From Kutzneria buriramensis (lineage in GTDB: Bacteria; Actinomycetota; Actinomycetes; Mycobacteriales; Pseudonocardiaceae), in assembly GCF_043575855.1 (NCBI RefSeq), contig NZ_CP144375.1:11532001-11596000 (forward strand): a DNA stretch of 64,000 nucleotides. Reading direction: 5' to 3'. Position 1 is the stretch's first letter; every line of letters begins with the position of its first letter. Positions 63,278-64,000 of this stretch are shown piece by piece. The notes beneath the pieces were generated by a model that saw nothing but the letters and a program-made list of their open reading frames with translations, was not told the DNA's origin and did not search any database. Made by a program: the position numbers and the translations under genes.

Positions 63278-64000
63278 ATGACGACAGACGATGACCCGGA
63301 CGGCGGCAAACTGACAGCCGATCAGGTTCAGGCCGTGCACAACAAGGTCACGGGCTCCGTCGTTGGCCCGATCGTCCAGGCACACACGATCCTCGGCGGG
63401 GTTTACTGCCACGCTCCGAGTCATCGGCGGCCGGTACCACGGCAATTGCCACCTGCACCGACGTTGTTCGTGGGCCGAGCACAAGAGTTGGCCACGCTCA
63501 CCTGCGCCCTCGACTCAGCGGCGGACATGCACAGACCATTAGTGATCACCGCGATTGCTGGTGTCGGCGGCATTGGCAAGACCTGGCTTGCGCTGTGTTG
63601 GGCGTATCAACATCTTGAGCGATTCTCTGACGGCCAGCTATTTGTCGATCTCCAGGGCTTTGCCCCTTCCGGGCGGTCAATGACGCCAGAGAAGGCCATA
63701 CGAGGGTTTCTGGATGCTCTAGGTGTCGATCCGCAGTCTGTACCAATAGACCTGGACGCGCAGGTTGGGTTATATCGCAGTCTAGTCGCCGGAAAGCAGA
63801 TGCTGATTGTGCTGGACAACGCGCGCAGTACGAACCAGGTTGTCCCATTATTGCCTGGCACTGCCACATGTACGGTGTTGATCACCAGCCGCTCACGCCT
63901 CTCTGGCCTGTCAATGGCGTACGGCGCCTCGTCAGTCGGATTGGATGTGCTCAACGATACTGAGGCTTGTGATCTGCTCGCCCGCTACTTGGCTTATGAT
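63278..64000 (+). CDS. NB-ARC STAND regulator, N-terminal part (partial)
   Basis: The first 241 residues are present; the gene runs out of the window. Residues 15-45 (VHNKVTGSVVGPIVQAHTIL, then GGVYCHAP) carry the same GxxxGPVxxA type of motif as the TPR protein at 51693. The NTPase begins at about residue 60: LFVGRAQELATLT, Walker A GVGGIGKTWLALCWAY, Walker B QMLIVLDNARS and sensor TVLITSRSRLSGL. The rest is probably winged helix and TPR repeats. It could be a phage-sensing NLR-like protein or an AfsR-type regulator without the SARP domain. Confidence 0.85.
   Translation, partial: MTTDDDPDGGKLTADQVQAVHNKVTGSVVGPIVQAHTILGGVYCHAPSHRRPVPRQLPPAPTLFVGRAQELATLTCALDSAADMHRPLVITAIAGVGGIGKTWLALCWAYQHLERFSDGQLFVDLQGFAPSGRSMTPEKAIRGFLDALGVDPQSVPIDLDAQVGLYRSLVAGKQMLIVLDNARSTNQVVPLLPGTATCTVLITSRSRLSGLSMAYGASSVGLDVLNDTEACDLLARYLAYD

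Overview
The window comes from a high-GC actinomycete, probably of the order Pseudonocardiales. The basis is the strong G/C bias at third codon positions, frequent GTG starts, 4-base gene overlaps, and the actinobacterial genes rbpA, a resuscitation-promoting-factor-like lytic enzyme, a polyprenol-phosphate mannosyltransferase next to lnt, and an actinobacterial-type [NiFe]-hydrogenase. The genus cannot be fixed by eye. I saw no rRNA, tRNA or CRISPR.

Positions 1-3.85 kb hold ordinary chromosomal genes: a PAS sensor fragment, a small cysteine protein, a glycerophosphodiester phosphodiesterase, a secreted Rpf-like transglycosylase and an Atg22/UMF1-type MFS carrier. Positions 3.96-15.6 kb are one compact operon for a group 1h (group 5) high-affinity H2-oxidising [NiFe]-hydrogenase. 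It contains two SIS-domain proteins around a HypC-like protein, small and large subunits, a NifU/Rieske-like electron-transfer candidate, three conserved proteins of unknown function, the maturation protease and hypCDEAB. hypF lies on the other strand (20.4-22.6 kb), after a heterodimeric ABC exporter and two small genes. HypF and HypE make the cyanide ligands, HypC and HypD assemble the Fe(CN)2CO unit, HypA and HypB deliver nickel, and the protease trims the large subunit. Such enzymes let actinomycetes live on atmospheric H2 when starved.

Positions 22.6-29.3 kb carry thymidine kinase, rbpA behind a good SigR-type promoter, ppm1, lnt, a membrane protein, a DHFR-like protein and an ECF sigma factor. 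Positions 29.4-36.2 kb hold a lysine catabolic cluster of the clostridial aminomutase type: kamA diverging from kdd, an amidohydrolase, kamD, kamE and kal, with every junction in the latter operon a GTGA overlap. The cleavage enzyme kce is not in the window.

Positions 36.3-48 kb are sparse and decayed. There are a few plausible genes (an ASCH-like protein, a MerR-like regulator, a secreted polysaccharide lyase, a PD-(D/E)XK protein) among fragments of an Abi-C protein, pobA, glucokinase, an ISL3 transposase and an IS481 transposase.

Positions 48-64 kb form a mobile, defence-like island. It holds a secreted DUF5648-like protein of lower GC, an SF2 helicase coupled to an unknown partner, a TPR protein between two copies of a Tn3 transposase segment, tandem tyrosine recombinases of Tn554 type (the second broken), Tn3 transposase fragments on both strands, an NB-ARC/TPR protein broken at two C5 runs, a serine resolvase with an evident res site, and the start of another NB-ARC protein. 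The least explained pieces are the hydrogenase accessory genes, the amidohydrolase inside the lysine operon, and the NB-ARC/TPR/helicase island.
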